Shown here in pieces: positions 24,921 through 33,233 of a DNA stretch of 64,000 bases. The position numbers and the translations under genes are program-made. The DNA comes from JANWWM01 sp046719715. GTDB taxonomy: Bacteria > Bacteroidota > Chlorobiia > Chlorobiales > Thermochlorobacteraceae. Numbering within the stretch: position 1 is the first letter of the stretch; the number at the start of each line of letters is the position of its first letter. The notes beneath the pieces were generated by a model. The model ran no database searches. It had not been told where the DNA came from and saw nothing but the letters and a program-made list of their open reading frames with translations. The stretch lies in assembly GCA_046719715.1 (NCBI GenBank), contig JBDNCJ010000005.1:1-64000 (forward strand). Reading direction: 5' to 3'.

Positions 24921-25607
24921 TTATTTTTTCTCGTCTGGTTTCGGGCGTCGCTCGAAAATTTCATCAATTAAGCCGTAGGATTTGGCTTCGCCGGGCGTCA
25001 TCCAATTGTCGCGCTCGGCGTCGGTATGAATTTTCTCGGCGGTTTGTCCGGTGTGTTTCGCCATGATTTCTTCGAGCATGGTGCGCGTTTTTTGAATTTC
25101 TTTCGCCATAATCAAGATGTCGGTTTCTTGACCTTGCGCGCCGCCCGAAGGTTGATGAATCATGATACGCGAGTGCGGAAGCGAGGCACGTTTTCCTTTT
25201 TCACCGGCGCAAAGCAGAAACGCGCCCATTGATGCCGCCATGCCAACGCAGACGGTCGAGACAGACGGGCGAATGAATTGCATCGTATCATACACCCCCA
25301 GACCCGCATACACACTGCCGCCGGGCGAATTGATGTAAAGATAAATATCGCGCTCAGGGTCTTCGGACTCCAAGAAGATGAGTTGCGCTATAATCAGCCC
25401 TGCGGAGTGGTCATCGACGACCGTGCCGTAAAAGATGATGCGCTCGCGCAAGAGACGCGAGAAAATATCGAAGGCGCGCTCGCCGCGTCCCGACGTCTCA
25501 ACAACCATCGGCACAAGCATGTTGCGCGTTTGATTGATGCTGTTCTCGATGCGCGAATTGAAGAGCTTGTTCGCGTGATAATCAAATCCAAAGTTGATGT
25601 TTGCCAT
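24921..25607 (-). CDS. clpP: ATP-dependent Clp protease proteolytic subunit
   Basis: 228 residues from the ATG at 25605-25607. The longer open frame adds 17 residues without support. Serine peptidase S14: VPMVVETSGRGERAFDIFSR, the oxyanion strand YLYINSPGGSVYAGLGVYD, nucleophile Ser in GMAASMGAFLL, catalytic His in RIMIHQPSGGAQGQ, and the late Asp in AERDNWMTPGEA. It forms a tetradecameric chamber fed by ClpX or ClpA; no chaperone gene is adjacent. A clear terminator follows. Confidence 0.97.
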   Translation of the reverse strand: MANINFGFDYHANKLFNSRIENSINQTRNMLVPMVVETSGRGERAFDIFSRLLRERIIFYGTVVDDHSAGLIIAQLIFLESEDPERDIYLYINSPGGSVYAGLGVYDTMQFIRPSVSTVCVGMAASMGAFLLCAGEKGKRASLPHSRIMIHQPSGGAQGQETDILIMAKEIQKTRTMLEEIMAKHTGQTAEKIHTDAERDNWMTPGEAKSYGLIDEIFERRPKPDEKK

Positions 25608-25691
25608 TTTTCGGAGAAGGTTGAAATTAAGCTGCCGCTCTGCAACGAATCGTTTCACTGCACAAAGAGCGACAAAAGAAAAACACAGAGA

Positions 25692-26300
25692 TTAGAAAGA
25701 AAATTTAATCGTCGGCGTGCGATACTCGGGCAACTTCGTGCCGTCCCAAGAGGGATAGCGATGTCGATACACGGTGGCTTGAATGGCTTGCACGGCTTGT
25801 GCGTCAAGGTCGTTGTGCTCCCACTTGATTTCTTTAACGCGTCCAGTAGGCAAAACGACGAGTTTGAACGAGACATAGCCGCGCACGCCGTCCATTCGGC
25901 GTTTTGCCGCTTCAATCGTCGGACGCAGTTCGTCCTCGAGGTCGGCGGTGGCATCGCTCATTTTGTCAATATTGACGGGCATCTCGCGCTCAATCACTTT
26001 TCCTTCAAGTTCAGGCGGAAGCGTATCGGCGCGGGCTTTGGCGTCTTCTTTGGCTTTAATGGCGGCGAGGCTGTCGTCTTTTCGCTTTTTCTCGGCGAGC
26101 GACGCGTCGTAAAGACGTTTTGCCGCCGCAATGGAATCGCGCCGACGTTGCTCCTCGACGGCGGCTAAATCTTGCGCTTGCTTCAAATCAATATCGCTTT
26201 GATTCTTGCACCCCGAACAGCCGGAACAGCCCGAGAGCGCAAGGCAAATCGCCGCCGAAGCGAGCGTCGCGGAAACGAGTGAAATGAAGGTGTGTTTCAT
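25692..26300 (-). CDS. TonB-like energy-transducer lipoprotein
   Basis: 202 residues from the ATG at 26298-26300. The N-terminus is a lipoprotein signal with lipobox ALSGC; two further Cys follow in GCSGCSGCKN. A charged Ala/Glu/Lys/Arg-rich helix (about 35-90) resembles the periplasm-spanning parts of TonB/TolA. The C-terminal 65 residues (GYVSFKLVVLPTGRVKEIKW ... AVQAIQATVYRHRYPSW) look like a TonB C-terminal domain. TonB proteins usually have a transmembrane anchor; a lipid anchor is unusual. The partner is unknown, and no ExbB/ExbD genes are near. Confidence 0.7.
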   Translation of the reverse strand: MKHTFISLVSATLASAAICLALSGCSGCSGCKNQSDIDLKQAQDLAAVEEQRRRDSIAAAKRLYDASLAEKKRKDDSLAAIKAKEDAKARADTLPPELEGKVIEREMPVNIDKMSDATADLEDELRPTIEAAKRRMDGVRGYVSFKLVVLPTGRVKEIKWEHNDLDAQAVQAIQATVYRHRYPSWDGTKLPEYRTPTIKFSF

Positions 26301-26417
26301 CTGAAAAAGGTTGGAAAAAAGCATTGCTTGAACAAACGAAGATAAAACAGCGGCACTTCATTTTGAAGTGCTTTTCTGAAAGATTCTTGAATAAGAAACC
26401 TCAGTAAAGCGGGTAAG

Positions 26418-26455
26418 CAAAAAGAGGCGAATCCGCCCGATGCGAATTCGCCTCT
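26418..26455 (-). terminator. rho-independent terminator after groEL
   Basis: A 10-base-pair stem, AGAGGCGAAT (26423-26432) with ATTCGCCTCT (26446-26455), with a further C-G pairing inside. On the minus strand a short T-run follows. Placed 32 bases past the groEL stop. Confidence 0.75.
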
Positions 26456-26486
26456 CTTGAAAAATAACCGCGTGAGCGAAAGAAGA

Positions 26487-28121
26487 TTAATACATTCCGC
26501 CCATTCCGCCGCCCGGAGGCATTGCGGGAGCTTTTTCTTCTTCTTTCTTCTCGGAGATGACAGCTTCGGTGGTGAGCAGAAGGCTTGCAACGCTTGCCGC
26601 GTTTTCAAGGGCGGTGCGCGTTACTTTCGTCGGGTCAACGACACCTGCGGCAATCAAGTTTTCAAAAACTTCGGTGCGTGCGTTGAATCCGAAATCATCT
26701 TTGCCTTCCTTGACCTTTTGAAGCACGACGGCGCCATCGGTGGTACCAGTGTTGGCGACAATCATACGGAGCGGCTCTTCAACGGCGCGGCGAATGATGT
26801 CGACGCCTGTTTTTTGGTCCGCGTTGTCGGTCTTTACTTTTTCAAGCGATTTAGAAGCGCGAATGAGCGCGACGCCGCCGCCAGGCACGATGCCTTCTTG
26901 AACTGCGGCGCGGGTGGCATGAAGCGCGTCTTCAACGCGGGCTTTCTTTTCCTTCATTTCAACTTCGGTGCTGGCGCCAATGTTGAGCACGGCAACGCCG
27001 CCGGAGAGTTTCGCCAAACGCTCTTGCAACTTTTCGCGGTCGTAGTCGCTCGTTGTCTTCTCGATTTGGTTCTTGATTTCATTGACGCGTGCTTTGATGT
27101 CGTTGGATTTGCCTTTGCCTTCGACAATCGTGGTGTTGTCTTTATCAATCACGACGCGCTTGGCTTGACCGAGATAAGCGACTGTGGCGTTCTCGAGCTT
27201 GTAGCCTTTTTCTTCGCTGATAACCGTTCCGCCTGTGAGCACGGCGATGTCTTCGAGCATGGCTTTGCGGCGGTCGCCGAAGCCCGGTGCTTTAACGGCG
27301 GCGATTTTAAGCGTGCCGCGAAGTTTATTGACGACGAGCGTCGCAAGGGCTTCACCCTCGACTTCCTCTGCGATGATGAGCATGGCGCGTCCTTGTTGCG
27401 CGACTTTTTCCAAGACGGGAAGTAAATCCTTCATCGAGGAAATTTTCTTGTCGTGAATCAAAATATACGGCTCGTCAAGTTCGGCTTCCATCGTTTCGGC
27501 ATTTGTAACGAAGTAAGGCGAAAGGTAGCCTCGGTCAAATTGCATACCTTCAACCACTTTGAGTTCGGTTTCCGTGCCTTTGGCTTCTTCAACCGTGATG
27601 ACGCCGTCTTTGCCAACTTTCTCCATTGCTTCGGCGATGAGGTTGCCGATTTCAGTGTCGTTGTTCGCGGAAATCGTGCCGACTTGTGCAATTTCCTTTT
27701 TGTCGGAAATCGTGCGGCTAATTTTCTTGAGTTCTTCAACAATGGCGGTGACTGCCATATCGATACCGCGCTTCAAATCCATTGGGTTTGCGCCAGCAGT
27801 AACGTTCTTCAAACCTTCGCGGTAGATGGCTTGTGCAAGAACGGTTGCAGTGGTGGTGCCGTCGCCAGCGACGTCGGACGTCTTGGAGGCGACTTCGCGC
27901 ACCATTTGCGCGCCCATGTTTTCAATCGGGTCTTCGAGTTCGATTTCTTTGGCGACCGTTACGCCGTCTTTCGTAACTGTCGGCGCGCCGAATTTCTTTT
28001 CGATGATGACGTTGCGTCCTTTTGGACCAAGCGTAACCTTAACGGCGTCGGCAAGTTTATCTACGCCGCGTTTCAAAGCCGAGCGTCCTTCGACGTCAAA
28101 GTGAATGAGTTTCGATGCCAT
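26487..28121 (-). CDS. groEL: chaperonin GroEL (60 kDa)
   Basis: 544 residues. ATP-binding VTLGPKGRNVIIEKKFGAPT and GDGTTTATVLAQAI (with the catalytic Asp), VKAPGFGDRRKAMLEDIAVLTGG in the apical domain, GIVPGGGVALIRAS near residue 412, and the flexible C-terminal MPPGGGMGGMY. It assembles as a tetradecamer with GroES to fold proteins. It lies 55 bases after groES under the CIRCE-controlled promoter. Terminator downstream. (Motifs quoted in short parts.). Confidence 0.98.
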   Translation of the reverse strand: MASKLIHFDVEGRSALKRGVDKLADAVKVTLGPKGRNVIIEKKFGAPTVTKDGVTVAKEIELEDPIENMGAQMVREVASKTSDVAGDGTTTATVLAQAIYREGLKNVTAGANPMDLKRGIDMAVTAIVEELKKISRTISDKKEIAQVGTISANNDTEIGNLIAEAMEKVGKDGVITVEEAKGTETELKVVEGMQFDRGYLSPYFVTNAETMEAELDEPYILIHDKKISSMKDLLPVLEKVAQQGRAMLIIAEEVEGEALATLVVNKLRGTLKIAAVKAPGFGDRRKAMLEDIAVLTGGTVISEEKGYKLENATVAYLGQAKRVVIDKDNTTIVEGKGKSNDIKARVNEIKNQIEKTTSDYDREKLQERLAKLSGGVAVLNIGASTEVEMKEKKARVEDALHATRAAVQEGIVPGGGVALIRASKSLEKVKTDNADQKTGVDIIRRAVEEPLRMIVANTGTTDGAVVLQKVKEGKDDFGFNARTEVFENLIAAGVVDPTKVTRTALENAASVASLLLTTEAVISEKKEEEKAPAMPPGGGMGGMY

Positions 28122-28176
28122 GATTGGATAAGTTTAAGTTTTCAAAATTTTTTTAGAACGATGTTGCAAAAACAGA

Positions 28177-28464
28177 TTAGTTAAGAATGGCAAAAATGTC
28201 GCTCTCGCGCATGATGAGGTATTCTTCGCCATCGACGGTTACTTCGGTGCCAGAATACTTTCCGTAAAGCACTTTGTCGCCGACTTTCACGCTGGGCTTG
28301 ATGAGCGTGCCGTTATCGGCGGTTTTGCCCGAACCAATCGCGACGATTTCGCCATGTTGCGGTTTCTCTTTGCCCGTGTCGGGAATGTAGAGTCCGCCTT
28401 TTGTCTTTTCTTCCGCTTGTGCCGCTTTCACAACAACGCGATCCGCCAAAGGTTGAAGTTTCAT
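28177..28464 (-). CDS. groES: co-chaperonin GroES (10 kDa)
   Basis: 95 residues from the ATG at 28462-28464, preceded by a strong GGAGG ribosome binding site eight bases upstream that decides the start. The longer open frame is leader DNA. Motifs: LQPLADRVVVKAAQAEEKT, the mobile-loop GGLYIPDTGKEKPQHGEIVAIG, GDKVLYGKYSGTEV and the terminal YLIMRESDIFAIL. It forms the heptameric lid of GroEL. Confidence 0.97.
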   Translation of the reverse strand: MKLQPLADRVVVKAAQAEEKTKGGLYIPDTGKEKPQHGEIVAIGSGKTADNGTLIKPSVKVGDKVLYGKYSGTEVTVDGEEYLIMRESDIFAILN

Positions 28465-28564
28465 GATAATTTTCCTCCGAAAGTTTAAGTGTGGTATGAT
28501 TGTGAGTAAAAATGAATTGAACGACAAACTATGTAAAGCGCTTGAAATAAACCGTGTGAATTTT

Positions 28565-28591
28565 TTAGCACTCAAACGAAGAGAGTGCTAA
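28565..28591. promoter_or_regulatory. CIRCE operator (HrcA binding site) of groESL
   Basis: TTAGCACTC (28565-28573), nine bases, GAGTGCTAA (28583-28591): a perfect match to the CIRCE consensus. It lies just downstream of the promoter at 28600-28630, in the early transcribed leader, where HrcA would repress groES-groEL until heat shock. hrcA itself is not in the window. Confidence 0.97.
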
Positions 28592-28599
28592 AAGTGTTG

Positions 28600-28630
28600 C
28601 AAAGATAAATGTTTTTGCGTGCATTGTCAA
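28600..28630 (-). promoter_or_regulatory. groES-groEL promoter
   Basis: On the minus strand TTGACA (28625-28630), a 17-base spacer, then TATCTTTG (28600-28607). It fits both a classical -35 and the Bacteroidota TAnnTTTG element. The transcription start would fall at about the upstream edge of CIRCE. Confidence 0.8.
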
Positions 28631-28687
28631 GATGTTTGCTGTGCAAGAGGGCGTAATGAAGAGAAAAGAGTGTCGGGCGGATTGGAT

Positions 28688-29821
28688 TTAAATTGCTAAG
28701 GCGGATTCCGCGTCGAAGGCGCGTTTCAAGCATGTTTCCACCGAATCGCCGACCGCAGTGACGTGTCCCATTTTTCGCCCGATGCGCGATTCGGCTTTAC
28801 CGTAAAGATGCACGGTTGCGTTGCATACTAACGCCGAAGGAAGCGATTGAAGCGAAACGGGGCGATGGGTTTTTCCCAACACATTCACCATCACGGCGGC
28901 GGGTGAACGCATAGACACGTCGCCAAGTGGGTAGTTCAAAATCGCTCGAATGTGATTTTCAAATTGCGACGTCGTGCACGCCTCAATCGTGTAATGGCCG
29001 GAGTTGTGCGGACGAGGCGCAAGCTCGTTGATTAAAATTTTTCCGTCTTCTTTTACAAACAGTTCAACACCGAAAACACCAACGCCCTCAATCGACTCAA
29101 TCGCGACTTGCGCCAAGTTGCGCGCCGCCCACTCGGTTTCTTCCCCAATCTCGGCGGGGGCTTTCACGATTTTGCAAATATGATTTTCCTGAATCGTCTC
29201 TACAATCGGATACACTTTGACCGATTCATCGCGCGTGCGAGCGACGATGGTGGCGAGTTCTTTTTCAAATTTCACAAAGGCTTCCGCCATGAGGGCGCGA
29301 GAAGGAAATCCCAACGCCGCCATGGCATCAGGAATATCGGCGGGCGCGTGAATCGTGCGATTGCCGTAGCCGTCGTAGCCGCCTGTGCGCGATTTGAGCA
29401 AAAAGGGGTAGCGATAATGTCGCCCGAAGTCTTCGGCGTCCTCAATCGAATTTATGGGGGCAAAATCGGCAACGGGCAAGTTGCTATGGCGAAGCGTTTC
29501 TTTTTGAACGAGTTTATCTTGAACGAGCGCAATCGTTCGCGAACTCGGAAACACCGACTTGCCCAGCGATTCCAAATACTCGAGCACGCTCGGCGCGATG
29601 AATTCATTTTCCAAAGTAATGACCGATGCTTGCTCGGCGAACTTGATGAGTTCGGATTGCTCCGACCACTCACCGACAAATGAATACGGGGTAACTTGAC
29701 TTGCAGGGCTATTGGGCGTGCGCTCGTAAATAGCGACCGTCATACCTAAACGAAACGCGCTGTATGCCGACATTCGCGCTAATTGCCCGCCGCCTAAAAT
29801 GCCAATTCTAATCGTCTCCAA
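28688..29821 (-). CDS. purK: N5-carboxyaminoimidazole ribonucleotide synthase
   Basis: 377 residues; ATP-grasp enzyme of purine biosynthesis converting AIR, bicarbonate and ATP to N5-CAIR. Motifs: RIGILGGGQLARMSA, VQDKLVQKETL, FLLKSRTGGYDGYGNR, the central VYPIVETIQENHIC, FGVELFVKEDGKILINELAPRPHNSGHYTIEAC and TSQFENHIRA (in parts). The normal partner purE is not adjacent here. Terminates close to the CIRCE region but is read in the same direction, independently. Confidence 0.96.
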   Translation of the reverse strand: METIRIGILGGGQLARMSAYSAFRLGMTVAIYERTPNSPASQVTPYSFVGEWSEQSELIKFAEQASVITLENEFIAPSVLEYLESLGKSVFPSSRTIALVQDKLVQKETLRHSNLPVADFAPINSIEDAEDFGRHYRYPFLLKSRTGGYDGYGNRTIHAPADIPDAMAALGFPSRALMAEAFVKFEKELATIVARTRDESVKVYPIVETIQENHICKIVKAPAEIGEETEWAARNLAQVAIESIEGVGVFGVELFVKEDGKILINELAPRPHNSGHYTIEACTTSQFENHIRAILNYPLGDVSMRSPAAVMVNVLGKTHRPVSLQSLPSALVCNATVHLYGKAESRIGRKMGHVTAVGDSVETCLKRAFDAESALAI

Positions 29822-29840
29822 GAGTAAAGTTTGGATAAAG

Positions 29841-30878
29841 TTATTTTGCGAGAATCATCTTGCGCATCTCCGACTGCGTGCCCACCGTTAGTCGATAAAA
29901 ATACAAGCCGCTTGACAAATTAAATTGAGCCGCATTGAAGATGAGCCGATATGCCCCCGCGCTCTGTCGTGTCTGAACAAGCGTTGCGACCTTTCTACCA
30001 AGCACATCAAAAACTTCCAAGCGAACATCGCTTGCCGCCGAGAGCCGATACGTGAAAGTCGTTGTTGGATTAAATGGATTTGGATAATTCTGTGCCAATT
30101 CAAATGCAATCGGCACGCTTTGCGGTGCGGAAAGCGGCGGCGTCGAAAGCACAGTAATCTGTCCGGGCAACGTAAAAGCGGGAACGCCAAATGTGGAAAG
30201 GTCAATGCGAACCGTGGGCGTAACGCGCTTGACAATCCATGTGTTTGAGGCGATCCAAGTGGTGTCGGGAATTGAGAATAGCGGAAGTGGCGGGAACGGC
30301 GGCGGCAAAACTTGTGTGCCGACGCTCGTTGTAATCAAAAAGCGTTTTGCATTGGGGAAAGTGCCAAAGGGAACGCTCACGGTTTGGTCTGAAAGGCGTC
30401 TACCGGTTACAGTAATCACAAGCGGAAGCGTGGTATTTGAATCTAAGGGAACGGTAAATGAGCGCGTCAGCAACGTGTAGTTTTGATTGACGGCTTGGGC
30501 GAAGCGGTAAGTCGAATACCAACCGGTCAAGGTTTGGAGCGAATCGGCAAGGGCGGGCGGAAGCGTGCCCAAAGGAAGTTCGGCGCCAATGTATTGAAAG
30601 GCGGTTGAACCGTCTAAACTGACAAACGACGAATCCCCTAAAACGCCGTCAAGCGAGAGAATAACTTTCGCAGGTCTGCCTTGATAAAATGTGTCGCCAA
30701 GCAAGGAGTCGGTCTGTGTGCGTTGTGTGCCGGGAATGACGTTTTGGAGCGTATCCAAGGTGGCGATGCTGTAGTGCCATGTGTAGACTGGTTGCGCTGG
30801 GAAAAAAGACGCGGCAGTTTGTGCCGTTGCACAGAGCGAAGTTGAAACGAAGAGTATAAGTAGAATCCACTGCTTCAT
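29841..30878 (-). CDS. secreted protein of unknown function with type IX sorting domain
   Basis: 345 residues. The signal peptide is MKQWILLILFVSTSLCATAQT. The body of about 230 residues is beta-rich with no domain I recognise; it contains many Thr/Ser/Pro and VDSLLG-like stretches. The last 85 residues form the T9SS C-terminal domain: FELAQNYPNPFNPTTTFTYR, RLEVFDVLGRKVATLVQ and GLYFYRLTVG, ending RKMILAK. It should cross the outer membrane by the type IX system and be attached or released. The second cargo in the window is at 49724-52252. Confidence 0.85.
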   Translation of the reverse strand: MKQWILLILFVSTSLCATAQTAASFFPAQPVYTWHYSIATLDTLQNVIPGTQRTQTDSLLGDTFYQGRPAKVILSLDGVLGDSSFVSLDGSTAFQYIGAELPLGTLPPALADSLQTLTGWYSTYRFAQAVNQNYTLLTRSFTVPLDSNTTLPLVITVTGRRLSDQTVSVPFGTFPNAKRFLITTSVGTQVLPPPFPPLPLFSIPDTTWIASNTWIVKRVTPTVRIDLSTFGVPAFTLPGQITVLSTPPLSAPQSVPIAFELAQNYPNPFNPTTTFTYRLSAASDVRLEVFDVLGRKVATLVQTRQSAGAYRLIFNAAQFNLSSGLYFYRLTVGTQSEMRKMILAK

Positions 30879-30929
30879 GAGTTCATGGTAATTGCGTTAA
30901 GAGGTGATGAGTTTTTGTGTCGAGTGTTC

Positions 30930-33023
30930 TCACGACTTTGCCGAAACTTCGGGCTCTGGGAGCGGTTTTGGTTTGACAGCGAGAATTGCGGCTTCATCGA
31001 CCTCATCAATTTGTTCAGGCGACATAAATTTTTTCGCATACTCTTTGTAGACGCCTGATTTGACGAAGAGATCGAGCAGGTCGGGGTCTAAGTGATGTTC
31101 GGCTTTCATTTTCGCCATGATGTTCATGGATTCGCTGAGCGTTTTGCCTTTCTTGTAGGGGCGGTCGACGGCGGTGAGGGCTTCGAAGACGTCGGCGATG
31201 GCCATGATGCGGGCGGGAATGGACATTTGTTCGCGTCGCAAGCCTTTTGGGTAACCCGTGCCGTCCATTTTTTCGTGATGTCCGCCGGCGTATTCTGGGA
31301 CGCGCGCCAAGTTGCGCGGGAAGGGCAGTTCTTCGAGCATTTGGATTGTAACCACGATGTGGTCGTTGATGACTTTACGCTCTTCGGGTGTCAGCGTGCC
31401 GCGGCGAATCGAGAGATTGTAAATTTCTTCGGCACTTAAAAAGTCGCGCTCTTCGCCGTTGAGGAATATCTTCTGCGCTCCGATTTTAGCGATGCGATTG
31501 ATTTTTTCGTCAGCCAAGTATTCACCTCCGATATTGACTTGCTCGAGGAAGCGTTCATCGTCGTCAATTTGCGCCAAGCGTGCTTTGTAATCGGCTTCGA
31601 GCGTTTCTTGTGAGATGCCGTTGCGTAGAGATGCGCTGATGTAATGGATGTAAGCATCGCGTCGTAGTATTTCAAAGCGCGTTTTGATGGTGTGAATGCG
31701 GTCGTAAATCGTCTCGAGTTTCGTGGCTTTATCCATCACATGCACGGGCGTGGTTACTTTGCCGCAATCGTGAAGCCACGCGGCGATATGCAATTCATAC
31801 CACTGTTCGGGCGTGAGATTGAAATCTTTGAACATTTCTTCTTGCGACAGGCATGCGGCGCGTGCGAGCATTTCGGTTAGAATCGGCACGCGATTGCAAT
31901 GCCCGCCCGTGTATGGCGACTTTTTATCAATCGAATCGGCAATCAATTTGATGAACGACTCGAGCAAAATCTTTTGCTCTTCATAGAGGAGTTTATTTTC
32001 ATAAGCGATGCCGGCTTGTGAGGCAAGCGAGTAGATAAAGAGTTCGTCGCGTTTTGAGAATGGAAGCACTAAGCCTTTCCATTCGTCTAAATTTTGGGAG
32101 AGCGGCACGCGAAAGTCGCGCTTTTTATTCATGAGTTGAATAACGCCAATCGGATTGCGCTCGCGATTGAGCATGGGAACGGTGAGCATCGATTTCATTT
32201 GATAATTCCACTTTTCATCGAAAGCTCGACCGCCGAAACTATACGGCACGCCGTCGGGAAGATGATAGACGTCGGGAAGCGTGAGCGGCGCGCGCGATAA
32301 GGCGACGTAGCCGACGATGCTTTTCGGCGTAATCGGCATAATGAATCCTTCGAGGGGAATGTTGCGGCTCATGTTTTTGGCATAGCGAAAGCGCAGTTGC
32401 TTATCGGCGAAGTAATCGTATTCGTCGGAGTCGGTATCAGGTTTTTTTTCAACGAAGTAAAGACTGCCGGCATCGGCGCCTGTCATTTCCATGCAAGAAG
32501 TGAGAATCGTATCGAGGAGTTTTTCCGTGTCGCTTTCGTTGGAAAGTGCCGCGCCTAAATCGCTGATGCGTTGTAGTTCATTCTGCGATTCCGAAAGTTC
32601 GTGTTGAAGGAGCGCGAAGCGGTGTTGTTGGCGGAAAAGATGTTCAACCCGATGAAGAAGCATCTTGAATGCGAGCGGCGTAACCGGCGTCTCGAGAATA
32701 TCGATCGCCCCAAAGCGATTGATGATTTCCTCCGTGCCGCCGAGTTCGGTAAAATCGTCTTGTGAGCCGAGCGCGACAATCGCAAGATTGCGGCGAAGTT
32801 CTACTGGAACACGTTGCTTGGCGCGGTGAAGCATCGTTGCATCAACCAAAAGCAAGATATCAACGACGCCCTCGCCGCGAGCTTGACGCGCACCCAAGTA
32901 TGCAACGCCTTGTTGGTATCGATGATACTCAAAGGCGTAACTCATGGCTTTCAAACCGGTCTGAGTAATCGTTGCCGAAAGTCCTACGTCATCGAGAATA
33001 TGAATCGTTTCGCTGGTCATCAT
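30930..33023 (-). CDS. HD-GYP cyclic-di-GMP phosphodiesterase with GAF sensor and degenerate receiver
   Basis: 697 residues. Residues 1-130 resemble a response-regulator receiver (DILLLVDATML, then a late ILETPVTPLAFKMLLHRVE like the alpha5 face), but the phospho-Asp is not clearly in place. A GAF domain follows (about 155-345: TSCMEMTGADAGSLYFV ... GVIQLMNKK). The HD-GYP domain shows GGHCNRVPILTEMLA, AAWLHDCGKVTTPVHVMDK, GGHHEKMDGTGYPKGL and ARIMAIADVFEALTA. A roughly 110-residue charged insertion separates HDCGK from the GYP part. It presumably hydrolyses c-di-GMP in response to a small ligand. Confidence 0.9.
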   Translation of the reverse strand: MMTSETIHILDDVGLSATITQTGLKAMSYAFEYHRYQQGVAYLGARQARGEGVVDILLLVDATMLHRAKQRVPVELRRNLAIVALGSQDDFTELGGTEEIINRFGAIDILETPVTPLAFKMLLHRVEHLFRQQHRFALLQHELSESQNELQRISDLGAALSNESDTEKLLDTILTSCMEMTGADAGSLYFVEKKPDTDSDEYDYFADKQLRFRYAKNMSRNIPLEGFIMPITPKSIVGYVALSRAPLTLPDVYHLPDGVPYSFGGRAFDEKWNYQMKSMLTVPMLNRERNPIGVIQLMNKKRDFRVPLSQNLDEWKGLVLPFSKRDELFIYSLASQAGIAYENKLLYEEQKILLESFIKLIADSIDKKSPYTGGHCNRVPILTEMLARAACLSQEEMFKDFNLTPEQWYELHIAAWLHDCGKVTTPVHVMDKATKLETIYDRIHTIKTRFEILRRDAYIHYISASLRNGISQETLEADYKARLAQIDDDERFLEQVNIGGEYLADEKINRIAKIGAQKIFLNGEERDFLSAEEIYNLSIRRGTLTPEERKVINDHIVVTIQMLEELPFPRNLARVPEYAGGHHEKMDGTGYPKGLRREQMSIPARIMAIADVFEALTAVDRPYKKGKTLSESMNIMAKMKAEHHLDPDLLDLFVKSGVYKEYAKKFMSPEQIDEVDEAAILAVKPKPLPEPEVSAKS

Positions 33024-33220
33024 TGATTGGCGAAAAACTTTGCGAGATTTTTTTTGCGAGTCATGTTACAACAAACTGGGATTTTCAATCAATCCACAAT
33101 CGGCGCGCTTGGTGTGGCTGTCTTCAACGAGAAATATAAAAATCTTCTCGTCATTCTTCGAAACTTTTTCACAATCTCTGAAATGTTGTGCTAACTTCAC
33201 GAACTACGATTTATAGAATT

Positions 33221-33228
33221 TAATTTTG
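33221..33228 (+). promoter_or_regulatory. possible promoter element for the ROK kinase
   Basis: TAATTTTG matches TAnnTTTG and ends only six bases before the ATG at 33234. If used, the mRNA would begin at or next to the start codon and be leaderless. A TTC-type -33 is only approximate. Confidence 0.4.
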
Positions 33229-33233
33229 CAAGT

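Noticed and set aside
26457..28184. Plus-strand frames up to 322 residues opposite groEL
   Set aside because: Antisense shadow of groEL; no motif of its own.
28565..28591. CIRCE as a terminator hairpin of purK
   Set aside because: The sequence is an exact CIRCE operator in the right place next to a groES promoter, and purK ends elsewhere and is read in the same direction from an upstream position.
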